Shown here: one piece after another, positions 32,205 through 39,824 of the stretch
Layout of the letters: every line of letters begins with the position of its first letter
Position numbering within the stretch: the first letter of the stretch is position 1
Source of the DNA: Chloroflexota bacterium
GTDB lineage: Bacteria; Chloroflexota; Anaerolineae; Promineifilales; Promineifilaceae
DNA length: 42,218 nt
Direction of reading: 5' to 3'
Assembly: GCA_024275635.1 (NCBI GenBank)
Contig: JAJRYT010000042.1
Location: forward strand, 1-42,218
The notes under the pieces: generated by a model
What the model was told of the DNA's origin: nothing
The model's input: only the letters and a program-made list of their open reading frames with translations
Database searches by the model: none
Translations under genes and position numbers: made by a program

Positions 32205-33611
32205 TTAAGGTTGAACAGCCGGTTCGACCACCTCGAAATTAGCGATGTCGTAACTGGCCATTGCCGGGTCATCCCCATCCACCCACGAAGCATCATAAGC
32301 AAAAGGGATCAATTCCAAATCCAAGTTTAGCTGCTCGATCACTACTTGCCACTTTGTCTGGCCTGCCGGCAGAGGCGTGCCGGCCAGTTGGCCGATGAGG
32401 GCATTGACCTTGTCGTCCGTCAGGTTCAGATTGGCGCTGTGGATATCCTCCGCGTAAAAGGTAAAGCCGTCGGCGCCATCTACCGCATACGCGCCATACG
32501 TACGCAGCGCAGCCAGATACATTTGCGTGATCGGGGCCAGGTCATTGGCCTCATCAATCGTCGCGCCGTTATCGTCCACAATCGTTGACTTTAAGCGAAT
32601 ACGCTGCCCGGCGGCCAGATGGTACGGGTTGACGCTGTAAAAATCCGTCTCCGTGGTTGAGGCTGGGTAAAAATAATCGGAAGCCAGCGGCTCAGTCGGG
32701 TTGGCGCTCAGGTTACGCAGCCCTGGCAAAGCAAACGCCAGCGCGTGGGCAATCACCCCGTTTTCCACATCTTCCGGAAGAATCATCCCGGCCAGCAGCG
32801 GCGTGCCGACGGCATGCGCGCTGGACAAGGTGTCAGGATTGCTCCCATCTCCCCGCACATCAAAAAATTCAATCGCCCCTGCCTCCAAAATCGTTGTCCC
32901 TTCCAACCCGCCGCCCAAACTGGCGCACGGCCCACTGCGAACGGTCGTCGCCTGCCAAAAATCATATTCTTCAAACGTATCTGCGTTGTAAAGAACCAGG
33001 TGTCCATCCGCCCCTGTGTCCTGTGGCCCGTTGGGGCGCACCGTCCCGGCCGGGGCCGGCACAGGCACGGGGCCGCCCTCCTGATCAATGCCAAATGTGG
33101 GGCTGGGCCAGCCCAGGTTGCCGTTATAATCGCAAATCAGCACATTTTGCGTTCCCGTTCCGGCGCGGAAAATGGGGATGGTGAAATTGTCGTACCCCAC
33201 GTCCATGAAGGGCCAGTTGACTGTCTGGGGATAGTCTACGGGGCGCTGATCCGTCGTGTCACCGCGCAAGACGCGGTAGGTAACGAGGATTTGCTGATCG
33301 CTGGTGGACAGCGCCTCGGCGGCAGTGACCGTTTGCCGCCAGGCGCTGTTGGCGGCAAACAAGGGAATCGGCAGCGAAAAATCGCGCAGTCCGGCTCCCG
33401 GCTTGAAAATGGCGGGGAGATAGAGTGTGGCAGTGGTGACGGCCGTGTTACCGATTGAGACGTAAGCAGCGGCGCTCTGACCCGATGTCGTTGCTGGGGC
33501 AGGCGGGCTTTTTCTCAAGCCTGCTGCAGCGGCAACCCATCCACTAACGGTGATGAGAATCATCACGATAACGAGTAAAAACATAACTGATAATGAAAAT
33601 CGCGTTTTCAT
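32205..33611 (-). CDS. Unrecognised secreted protein
   Basis: This 468-residue protein has an N-terminal signal or anchor (KTRFSLSVMFLLVIVMILITV, then ASA-like boundary after SGWVAAAAG). The mature part is rich in Asn, Asp, Gly and aromatic residues (RDFSLPIPLFAANSAWRQ, YDNFTIPIFRAGTG, NLGWPSPTFGIDQEGGPV, then YDFWQATTVRSG), suggesting a beta-rich extracellular protein. No catalytic motif was recognised. The start ATG 33611 has GAGGG 6 nt upstream; a frame from 33623 would extend it by four residues. The GH5-like lipoprotein gene follows by 12 bp, so the two probably act together outside the cell. Confidence 0.75.
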   Translation of the reverse strand: MKTRFSLSVMFLLVIVMILITVSGWVAAAAGLRKSPPAPATTSGQSAAAYVSIGNTAVTTATLYLPAIFKPGAGLRDFSLPIPLFAANSAWRQTVTAAEALSTSDQQILVTYRVLRGDTTDQRPVDYPQTVNWPFMDVGYDNFTIPIFRAGTGTQNVLICDYNGNLGWPSPTFGIDQEGGPVPVPAPAGTVRPNGPQDTGADGHLVLYNADTFEEYDFWQATTVRSGPCASLGGGLEGTTILEAGAIEFFDVRGDGSNPDTLSSAHAVGTPLLAGMILPEDVENGVIAHALAFALPGLRNLSANPTEPLASDYFYPASTTETDFYSVNPYHLAAGQRIRLKSTIVDDNGATIDEANDLAPITQMYLAALRTYGAYAVDGADGFTFYAEDIHSANLNLTDDKVNALIGQLAGTPLPAGQTKWQVVIEQLNLDLELIPFAYDASWVDGDDPAMASYDIANFEVVEPAVQP

Positions 33612-33623
33612 CGTATCCCTCAC

Positions 33624-34045
33624 GTGATGTAGGGCAAATCAGTCGTTTGCTCCCATAATTGCTACTGTTCTTGGCCAATTCATCGCGTAACTTCTGGACA
33701 ATTACTGCTTGCGCGACAACTTGTTCTTCCAAATTCGCTCATCCGTGTCAGTGCGTTCAGCGGCCGGGCAGTGAGCGCTTCTTTATCGAGCTTGTTGCGT
33801 TGCTCGCGGTATGGGCAGGCCGTTCCCCTTTGCTTGTTGCTGTTGAACTTGAGGGCATTATACAGGAAAAACGGCCGTAACTGACAGTGAGATCGCGCCT
33901 GAATGGGCACGGCCGTCTTGTTGTACTAAACTTGAGGCCACTTTGCAAAGAAAACGACCGTTCCTGGCAGGGAAACGGCCGTTTTATTGCTGGTAGCTAC
34001 AACCTACTGAAACTAGCATTCACTACTCTCCAATTTCCCAAACAC
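33624..34045. other. Intergenic region with three ACGGCCGT copies
   Basis: No gene is supported in these 422 bp. Three ACGGCCGT palindromes lie within about 110 bp (near 33872, 33910, 33973), and the last one forms the stem of the terminator at 33943-33985. Confidence 0.6.
33943..33985 (-). terminator. Intrinsic terminator of the FtsH-like gene built from ACGGCCGT
   Basis: On the minus strand AAAACGGCCGTTTCC (33985-33971) pairs with GGAACGGTCGTTTT (33964-33951) across a 6-nt loop, with one bulge and one G-U pair, then CTTT follows. One arm contains the iterated palindrome, the other a degenerate copy (ACGACCGT on the plus strand). It lies about 60 nt after the FtsH-like stop. Confidence 0.65.
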
Positions 34046-35824
34046 CTACCCAACCGCAACCGCTTCTTCCGCCACCGGCAGCGCCGCTGGCAGCGCCGCC
34101 GGCAGCTTACAACCGCAGTCAGCAAAAAGCGCTTGCACTTCCTCAAAATCAATCTCCTCCTTCTCCATCAACACATCCACAATTCGATCCAGTACTTCCC
34201 GGTTGACCTGCAACGCCGTCCGCGTCCGTTCCAACTGCGCCTGGTAAATCGCTTCCATCTCGTCCCCCATCTGGGCGGTCACGTCCGGGCCGGCGCCCAG
34301 CTTGCCCAACATCGCCGTGTTGGCCATCATGTGCAGCAAGCGCCGCACATTCTCCAGGTCATTCGATGCGCCAGTCATAGCAATGCTGAAAATCTCTAAT
34401 TCAGCCGCCCGGCCGCCTAAAGAGACGCACATACGATTGATGATGTCATCCTTCGTCAGCGTATAGCGTTCTTCCATCGGCTTGTGGTCTACGTGGCCCA
34501 GCGCACCGCCGTAGCGGACGATGGAAACGCGGGCGATACGGTGTTCCGGCTGGAAGACACAGGCAGCAACGGCGTGCCCGGCCTCGTGGTAGGCGACCCG
34601 CAGCCGGTCTTCGGTACGCATGTTGGTGATGGGCTGGCGCAGCCCCAGCGTGTGTTCTGGCATGGCAGTGCGGAAATCGCGGTAGCTCATTCTATCGCGC
34701 CCATCGAACAGCGCCCGCCGCAGCGCTTCGTTGAGCAGGTATTTGATGTCGGCCGGGGTGAAGCCGGGGGTATCGGCAGCCAGGCCGTCTACATCCATGC
34801 TCTCATCGTGGGCCATTTTGTCCAGGTAGTAGCGGATGATGTCTTTACGGCCGTCCATATTAGGCGCGTCCACGCGGATTTTCTTGTCGAACCGGCCCGC
34901 CCGCAGCAGCGCCGGGTCCAGCGTCATAACGCGGTTGGTAGCTCCCATCGTCAGCACCCGTTTGTGTGCGCGGGGCATGGGGGGAATCGGCCGTCCCACC
35001 AGCCGGGCGGGCAGATGCTTGAGCCGATGTCGGAAGCGGGCCAGCTTTGCCCGCCAGCCGTGTTCTAGATTAAAGCCGCTCATCTCTACCAGCATGGTGG
35101 AAAGCAGGCCCATGCTGCCGCCCATCCCCATAAAGCCGCCCATCATGCCGCCCTGCGTCTGGCCGTTTTGCGAAACGCCGGAACGCGCGGAGCCGATAGC
35201 GTCAATCTCGTCAATAAAGACAATGGCCGCGCCGTACTCATTAGCCGCTTTGCGCGCCTTGCGGTACATGCTCATCACCTTCATGGGGCCAACGCCGATG
35301 AACATCGCTTGCAGCGAGGAGGCGTCTACAAAGAAGAATGGCACGCCCGCTTCGGTACTGATGGCCTGCGCCAGCCAGGTCTTGCCGGTGCCGGGCGGCC
35401 CTTCCAGCAGCAGGCCATTGAGCGGCTCGCCGCCCATATCTTCAAAGCGCTTGACTCCTTTCAGTAAAGTCACAATCTGTCGCGCCTGTTCCACTAACTC
35501 CGGCTGACCGCGATAATCTTTGAAGCCGATCCCTTCTGCGCCGGGGTAGATAGTGTACATGCGGGAGCGGGCCAGGAACCAGAAGATGGCGACGAATTGG
35601 ATGATGGCGATAGCGATGAAGAACACGAGTTGGAGAATGAAGCCGAGGGCTGATAACAACAAACGCATAAACGTGGCATTGAGCAGCGCGCCGGTAACGA
35701 TGGCGATGATGATGGTCGGAAGGATCAGGCGGCGAATCCAGCGCCAGATTTTAGCCGCGGGACGGTTGCGCCGGGCAACGGCCGTATCGCCCGCATGTTC
35801 GTGAATAATATCTACCGTACTCAT
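34046..35824 (-). CDS. FtsH-like AAA+ membrane metalloprotease (M41)
   Basis: This 592-residue protein has two N-terminal membrane helices (about 33-52, 55-85), an AAA+ domain with Walker A GPPGTGKT (142-149), Walker B IVFIDEIDAIG, arginine-finger region LLRAGRFDKK, then an M41 protease domain with His413-Glu-Ala-Gly-His417 and third zinc ligand Asp489 (TGASNDLENVR). It is an ATP-dependent membrane proteolysis machine. Compared with FtsH the AAA+ domain has a Gly/Met-rich insertion (GGMMGGFMGMGGSMG) and about 35 extra basic residues (residues 252-287) between Walker B and the Arg finger. The periplasmic loop of FtsH is nearly absent. It is probably a paralogue of the housekeeping FtsH. A lipoprotein gene precedes it by 2 bp. 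Confidence 0.92.
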   Translation of the reverse strand: MSTVDIIHEHAGDTAVARRNRPAAKIWRWIRRLILPTIIIAIVTGALLNATFMRLLLSALGFILQLVFFIAIAIIQFVAIFWFLARSRMYTIYPGAEGIGFKDYRGQPELVEQARQIVTLLKGVKRFEDMGGEPLNGLLLEGPPGTGKTWLAQAISTEAGVPFFFVDASSLQAMFIGVGPMKVMSMYRKARKAANEYGAAIVFIDEIDAIGSARSGVSQNGQTQGGMMGGFMGMGGSMGLLSTMLVEMSGFNLEHGWRAKLARFRHRLKHLPARLVGRPIPPMPRAHKRVLTMGATNRVMTLDPALLRAGRFDKKIRVDAPNMDGRKDIIRYYLDKMAHDESMDVDGLAADTPGFTPADIKYLLNEALRRALFDGRDRMSYRDFRTAMPEHTLGLRQPITNMRTEDRLRVAYHEAGHAVAACVFQPEHRIARVSIVRYGGALGHVDHKPMEERYTLTKDDIINRMCVSLGGRAAELEIFSIAMTGASNDLENVRRLLHMMANTAMLGKLGAGPDVTAQMGDEMEAIYQAQLERTRTALQVNREVLDRIVDVLMEKEEIDFEEVQALFADCGCKLPAALPAALPVAEEAVAVG

Positions 35825-35826
35825 AA

Positions 35827-36444
35827 TTAAGCCTCCAGGGAACGTAGGGGATGGTTAGGACGCCCGAGATAAGCCCGATCAAGCGTCGCTATAATCACGT
35901 CTTCACTCGTCGAGAATGTCAAAAAAGCATCTTGGTTATGCGGGCCGGCCAGATAGGCAGCAGCGCTGTCAGTGACAGCCATGATGCCCAATACCTGCCA
36001 GGCCGTCGGGGCGGGACCATGATCCAGCGTGTTCACCGGGCGAATTTCCATAAAGACGATACCGATGCTGCTGGCGTCCGGCGTGTACTGCAAGCCCGCT
36101 GCCCATACCGCTTCGGCCGTCGTCCGCACCAAGTCAATCTGGGCATTGGTCACTTCATCTTCCGATAACCCGTCTCGTGAGATTGCGCCCAGCACAGCAT
36201 AGACGAGGACGATGTAGTTGTCGTCGCGGGTTACCTGCACCACGTCTAGCAGCGGCTGATCGGCTTCTGCCTGGTCGGCCAACCGGCTCAGTTCGTCGGG
36301 AGCGGCAGCCGTGCTGTCCGTCACACCCGCGCTGTCGCTGAGCGCCTGTAAGCCGGGTAATTCGACCGAGTCGATGACCGCTGAACAGGCAGTGAGCAGG
36401 AAGGTCAATCCGGCTAAAATCATGAACCATTGTTTACGTAACAT
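35827..36444 (-). CDS. Lipoprotein of unknown function, coupled to the FtsH-like gene
   Basis: This 205-residue lipoprotein has signal residues 1-20 with lipobox LTAC (Cys20), a short linker, and a small alpha/beta domain (VVQVTRDDNYIVLVYAVLG, ASSIGIVFMEIRPVNT, then EDVIIATLDRAYLG). No family is recognised. Its stop is 2 bp before the start of the protease gene, so they form an operon and the product may be a substrate or regulator of the protease, by context. The start has GGAAGTATC before the ATG, a modest site. Confidence 0.75.
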   Translation of the reverse strand: MLRKQWFMILAGLTFLLTACSAVIDSVELPGLQALSDSAGVTDSTAAAPDELSRLADQAEADQPLLDVVQVTRDDNYIVLVYAVLGAISRDGLSEDEVTNAQIDLVRTTAEAVWAAGLQYTPDASSIGIVFMEIRPVNTLDHGPAPTAWQVLGIMAVTDSAAAYLAGPHNQDAFLTFSTSEDVIIATLDRAYLGRPNHPLRSLEA

Positions 36445-36610
36445 CTGATACTTCCATTACCTGAGAGGTCTAGCAAAACCTCCGGGAGATTGCTGCCCCG
36501 TCGGGTTTTCAAGGTCTACAAACTGAATTGCCTGTTTGACGCAGGCATATATATTTCTCTTACGTTGATGGGAAAATTCTCAGGGTGTGTTTAGTATTGG
36601 GGAATTGGCG

Positions 36611-37096
36611 TCAGGAACGGCCGTTGTCCACAGCGCTGGCCCGGTAAAGGGTGAGGCCGGATTGAACGGTGAGGAAGGAAACGGCCGTGACCAAAACCGC
36701 TACAACCAGATTGCCCACGAGGAAACGCTGGGCCAGCGCACTTGCCTGCCCGCCAAGCGTCAGTTCAGGTATATAGCCGGTTTGGAACAAGAAACCGCCC
36801 ACCTGGCGGCTAAGTATGTAAAACGGGGCGACGACAAACGTATTCCAGACCACAGCCGCCGCATACAGCGCCGCCCGATTTAACTGCTTAAACCAGGCGG
36901 CCAGCAGCGTCGTCACCATCAAATCAACGCCGGGTATGGGCAAAACGCTGATGAAGGCACCCAGGGCAAAGGCGGCAGCCAGATTGCGCGGCGTGGCATT
37001 GCTCTGCGTCAATTCTTGCCACTGCTGTTTGAGAGTGATGGACAAGTTGGCCAATAACTTGCCGGGAATGTTTGTCTCGCGTACCATGCTGCTCAT
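36611..37096 (-). CDS. DUF2062 family membrane protein
   Basis: This 161-residue protein matches the DUF2062 pattern: an N-terminal helix, NATPRNLAAAFALGAFISVLP, IPGVDLMVTTLLAAWFKQLNRAALYAAAVVWNTF, and a last membrane helix NLVVAVLVTAVSFL. About three transmembrane segments are visible. Family function is not established; members often neighbour glycosyltransferases, which is not so here. The first Met may be residue 4. It diverges from the acylase gene across about 75 bp that must hold both promoters. Confidence 0.85.
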   Translation of the reverse strand: MSSMVRETNIPGKLLANLSITLKQQWQELTQSNATPRNLAAAFALGAFISVLPIPGVDLMVTTLLAAWFKQLNRAALYAAAVVWNTFVVAPFYILSRQVGGFLFQTGYIPELTLGGQASALAQRFLVGNLVVAVLVTAVSFLTVQSGLTLYRASAVDNGRS

Positions 37097-37171
37097 TGTA
37101 GGCGCGCAGTACGATGGGTGATGGGCTGGTTGCCTACGAGAACCGATGGTTATTGAGTGAGGATGGACTCG

Positions 37172-39403
37172 ATGCGAAAGTTTAAGTTGTGGCGTCGTTG
37201 GGGGTTACGGGTGGGTGCGGTTGCGGTGGGAACGGCCGTTCTCCTCCTCATCTATGCCTTCTGGCCCGTTAACGAAGATTTGAGCGGGCTGATTCCACCT
37301 GAAGGCCAATACACCGTCACCATTCTGCGCGACGCCTGGGGCGTCCCCCACATCTTCGGCCAGAGCGACGCCGATGCCGCCTACGGGCTGGGCTACGCTC
37401 ACGCCGAAGACGACTTCCTCACCATCCAACAAACCCTCGTCGCCGCCAAAGGGATGCTGGGGCAGGTGTACGGCCCCGACTCCGCGCCGGTAGATTACGC
37501 CCTGGGCTGGCTGCGTATCCGCGAGCGGGTGGCGGCACAGTACGAAACCAATCTCAGCCCCGAAGTCCGCGCCATTGTGGAAGCCTACGCTGATGGCTTG
37601 AACCATTACGCGGCCCTACACTCGGACGAAGCGATTCCCGGCCTCTATCCCGTTACCGGCCAGGATGTGGTCGCCGGATTCGCCCAGCGCACTCCCCTCT
37701 TCTTTGGTCTGGACAGCGCCCTGACGGAACTGTTCGCCGAGGAACGACAGCGCGCCGTCACGGCAAAGAACGTGGCCGCGACTGATGATTCAAGATTGAA
37801 GATTAATGTCTCGCCGCCATCAATCTTTAATTTTCAATCATCAATCACTTCCCAATACGGCTCCAACACCTTCGCCGTCGCGCCCGGACGCAGCGCCAAC
37901 GGGGAGACCTTTTTAGCCGTCAATGCCCACCAGCCCTGGGAAGGGCCGGTCACCTGGTATGAAGCGCACATACATAGTGAAGAGGGATGGGACATGGTGG
38001 GCGGCACGTTTCCCGGCGCGCCGCTCATTTTGCACGGTCATAATCGGGATTTGGGCTGGGCGTTTACGGTGAATAGCCCGGACTTGATTGATATTTATGT
38101 GCTGGACATCAATCCCGATAATCCCAACCAGTACCGCTTTGACGGGGAATGGCGCGACCTGGAGGTATGGGAAGTCCCGCTCAAGGTGAAACTGTTGGGC
38201 CGCCTGACGTGGACGGTGAAGCAGGAAGCGCTCTGGTCGGTGTATGGGCCAACGGTACGCCGTCCTCACGGCGCGTATGCGATTCGTTACGCCGGGATGG
38301 ACGAGATTCGCTATGTAGAGCAGTGGTTCCGGCTGAATAAGGCGGCTAATTTTGACGAATGGCAGGCGGCGATGAGTATGGGGGCGATTCCAATGTTTCA
38401 CATCGGGTATGCGGATAAGGAGGGGAGTATTGGCTATTTTTATAACGGCCGTATCCCCCGCCGCGCCGAAGGGTATGATTGGACCCTTTATCTGCCCGGC
38501 GACACTTCCGAAACCTTGTGGACGGAATATGTCCCCTTTGCCGAACTGCCCCACGTCATCAATCCGCCGTCCGGATTCATCCAGGACGCCAACAGCAACC
38601 CGTTCATCGCCACCTTTGGCCCCGGCAACCCCGACCCGGCCGATTTTTCGCCGACAATGGGAATTGATACGCGCGTTTCCAGTCGCTCGCTGCGCCTGCT
38701 GGAATTGTTCAGCGCGGACGAGTCGGTGACGTATGAAGATTTTGTGGCTTACAAATATGACCTGTTTTACTCGGCCGATTCGGATGTACCCGGATGGATT
38801 GACCAGGTTGTGAATGCGGATTTACCGGATGATCCGGCGGTGCGACAGGCGGCCGCTATTTTGCGCGATTGGGATTTGCAAACGAACCGGGAAAGCGTGG
38901 GGGCAACAATTTTTGTGCTGATGATGACGATAGTGGACGAGCAGGGGTTGGCTGATTATGACGGCGACGCACTGACGCATACGCCGATTCCGACGGAGGC
39001 GCTGGTAACAGGATTGGCCCAGGCGGCGGCGCTGCTAGAAGAACAGTACGGCCGTATCGCTGTCCCCTGGTCGGAACTGAATCGGCTGCAACGGGGCGAG
39101 GTTGACCTGGGGCTGGCGGGCGCACCGGATATTGTGCGTGCAGTGTATGGGGAGTTGGAAGAGGACGGCCGTTTCCGCGGCGTGGCCGGTGATTCTTACG
39201 TCCTGCTTGTCACCTGGGAAGCTAATGGCAGCGTCCATTCCGAAAGCATTCACCAATACGGCAGCGCAACGCTCGTCGAGAATTCCCCCCATTACGCCGA
39301 CCAAGCCTCCCTGTTTGCCGCCCAACAGCTAAAACCGGTCTGGTACGACGAAGCAGATATTCGCGCCCATCTGGAACGCGCATATACGCCGGGTGAAGAA
39401 TAA
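37172..39403 (+). CDS. Penicillin acylase family (Ntn hydrolase, S45) enzyme
   Basis: This 743-residue precursor is cleaved in this family into alpha and beta chains at the catalytic Ser. It has a membrane helix (VGAVAVGTAVLLLIYAFWPV), then an alpha region (VTILRDAWGVPHIFGQSDADAAYGLGYAHAEDD, the family start pattern) and the beta chain starting Ser231 after Gly230 (YGSNTFAVAPGRSANG). It hydrolyses amide bonds, for example of beta-lactams or acyl-homoserine lactones; the natural substrate is unknown. The start 37172 has GAGG 9 nt upstream; GTG at 37157 is in frame. Just before the cleavage site a palindromic insertion of about 20 residues (DDSRLKINVSPPSIFNFQSS) extends the removable spacer. 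Confidence 0.92.
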   Translation: MRKFKLWRRWGLRVGAVAVGTAVLLLIYAFWPVNEDLSGLIPPEGQYTVTILRDAWGVPHIFGQSDADAAYGLGYAHAEDDFLTIQQTLVAAKGMLGQVYGPDSAPVDYALGWLRIRERVAAQYETNLSPEVRAIVEAYADGLNHYAALHSDEAIPGLYPVTGQDVVAGFAQRTPLFFGLDSALTELFAEERQRAVTAKNVAATDDSRLKINVSPPSIFNFQSSITSQYGSNTFAVAPGRSANGETFLAVNAHQPWEGPVTWYEAHIHSEEGWDMVGGTFPGAPLILHGHNRDLGWAFTVNSPDLIDIYVLDINPDNPNQYRFDGEWRDLEVWEVPLKVKLLGRLTWTVKQEALWSVYGPTVRRPHGAYAIRYAGMDEIRYVEQWFRLNKAANFDEWQAAMSMGAIPMFHIGYADKEGSIGYFYNGRIPRRAEGYDWTLYLPGDTSETLWTEYVPFAELPHVINPPSGFIQDANSNPFIATFGPGNPDPADFSPTMGIDTRVSSRSLRLLELFSADESVTYEDFVAYKYDLFYSADSDVPGWIDQVVNADLPDDPAVRQAAAILRDWDLQTNRESVGATIFVLMMTIVDEQGLADYDGDALTHTPIPTEALVTGLAQAAALLEEQYGRIAVPWSELNRLQRGEVDLGLAGAPDIVRAVYGELEEDGRFRGVAGDSYVLLVTWEANGSVHSESIHQYGSATLVENSPHYADQASLFAAQQLKPVWYDEADIRAHLERAYTPGEE
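37784..37842. repeat. Imperfect palindrome inserted in frame in the acylase spacer
   Basis: Arms 37784-37808 and 37818-37842 match in 21 of 25 positions around a 9-bp centre, built from GATTGAAGATTAATG-type words, AT-rich in a GC-rich gene. It encodes the residues just before the autocatalytic cleavage site, so the reading frame is kept and the extra peptide is likely cut out. Confidence 0.85.
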
Positions 39404-39409
39404 CTACAT

Positions 39410-39718
39410 TTAGACACGACCCAACAAGACCAAGAAACCAAAACCAACAGCCACAATATCCAACATCAGCAAGGCCAGGAGAATCAGCTTTTGTGACGTG
39501 GTAAAGTTGCTGAGCGCGAAATCAAGCTGGCTGCCAGAATCCAGATCATCCAAAGTCATATCCATCTCATCGTAAGTGGAGCTGGTTCGCGCTGTTTTAC
39601 TCCGCAGATGGTCAAAGTCGGCATCAAAGCTGGTATCTGTTAATTCGGCCGTGCCCATGGTAGGGCTATCTGCATTATCCAATTCATCATCGTCATCAAA
39701 TATATTGTATTGTGACAT
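39410..39718 (-). CDS. Small acidic single-pass membrane protein
   Basis: This 102-residue protein has a strongly acidic N-terminal domain (DDDDELDNADSP, DMTLDDLDSGSQLDF) and a C-terminal membrane helix (QKLILLALLMLDIVAVGFGFLVLLG). No family is recognised. ATG has AGGAGGTACAGG upstream, a very strong site, so it is well translated. It is convergent with the acylase gene, with 6 bp between the stops. On its own strand it follows the TMEM43-like gene after a hairpin. Confidence 0.75.
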   Translation of the reverse strand: MSQYNIFDDDDELDNADSPTMGTAELTDTSFDADFDHLRSKTARTSSTYDEMDMTLDDLDSGSQLDFALSNFTTSQKLILLALLMLDIVAVGFGFLVLLGRV

Positions 39719-39784
39719 CCTGTACCTCCTAAATACCTATTTTGTAAATAGGCTATCCGCATTCGGGCGAAAAGTCAACGGATC

Positions 39785-39817
39785 ATTTTCCCGGAAACGC
39801 GGCGTTTCCGGGAAAAT
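39785..39817 (-). terminator. Hairpin between TMEM43-like and small acidic protein genes
   Basis: A perfect 14-bp stem, ATTTTCCCGGAAAC (39785-39798) against GTTTCCGGGAAAAT (39804-39817), with loop GCGGC, 8 nt after the TMEM43-like stop. The arms end in A/T runs, so it could terminate in either direction. Confidence 0.7.
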
Positions 39818-39824
39818 AGCGACC

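Noticed and set aside
36460..36520. Riboswitch upstream of the FtsH-like operon
   Set aside because: A GC-rich stretch with some pairing is present but no known riboswitch core could be matched.
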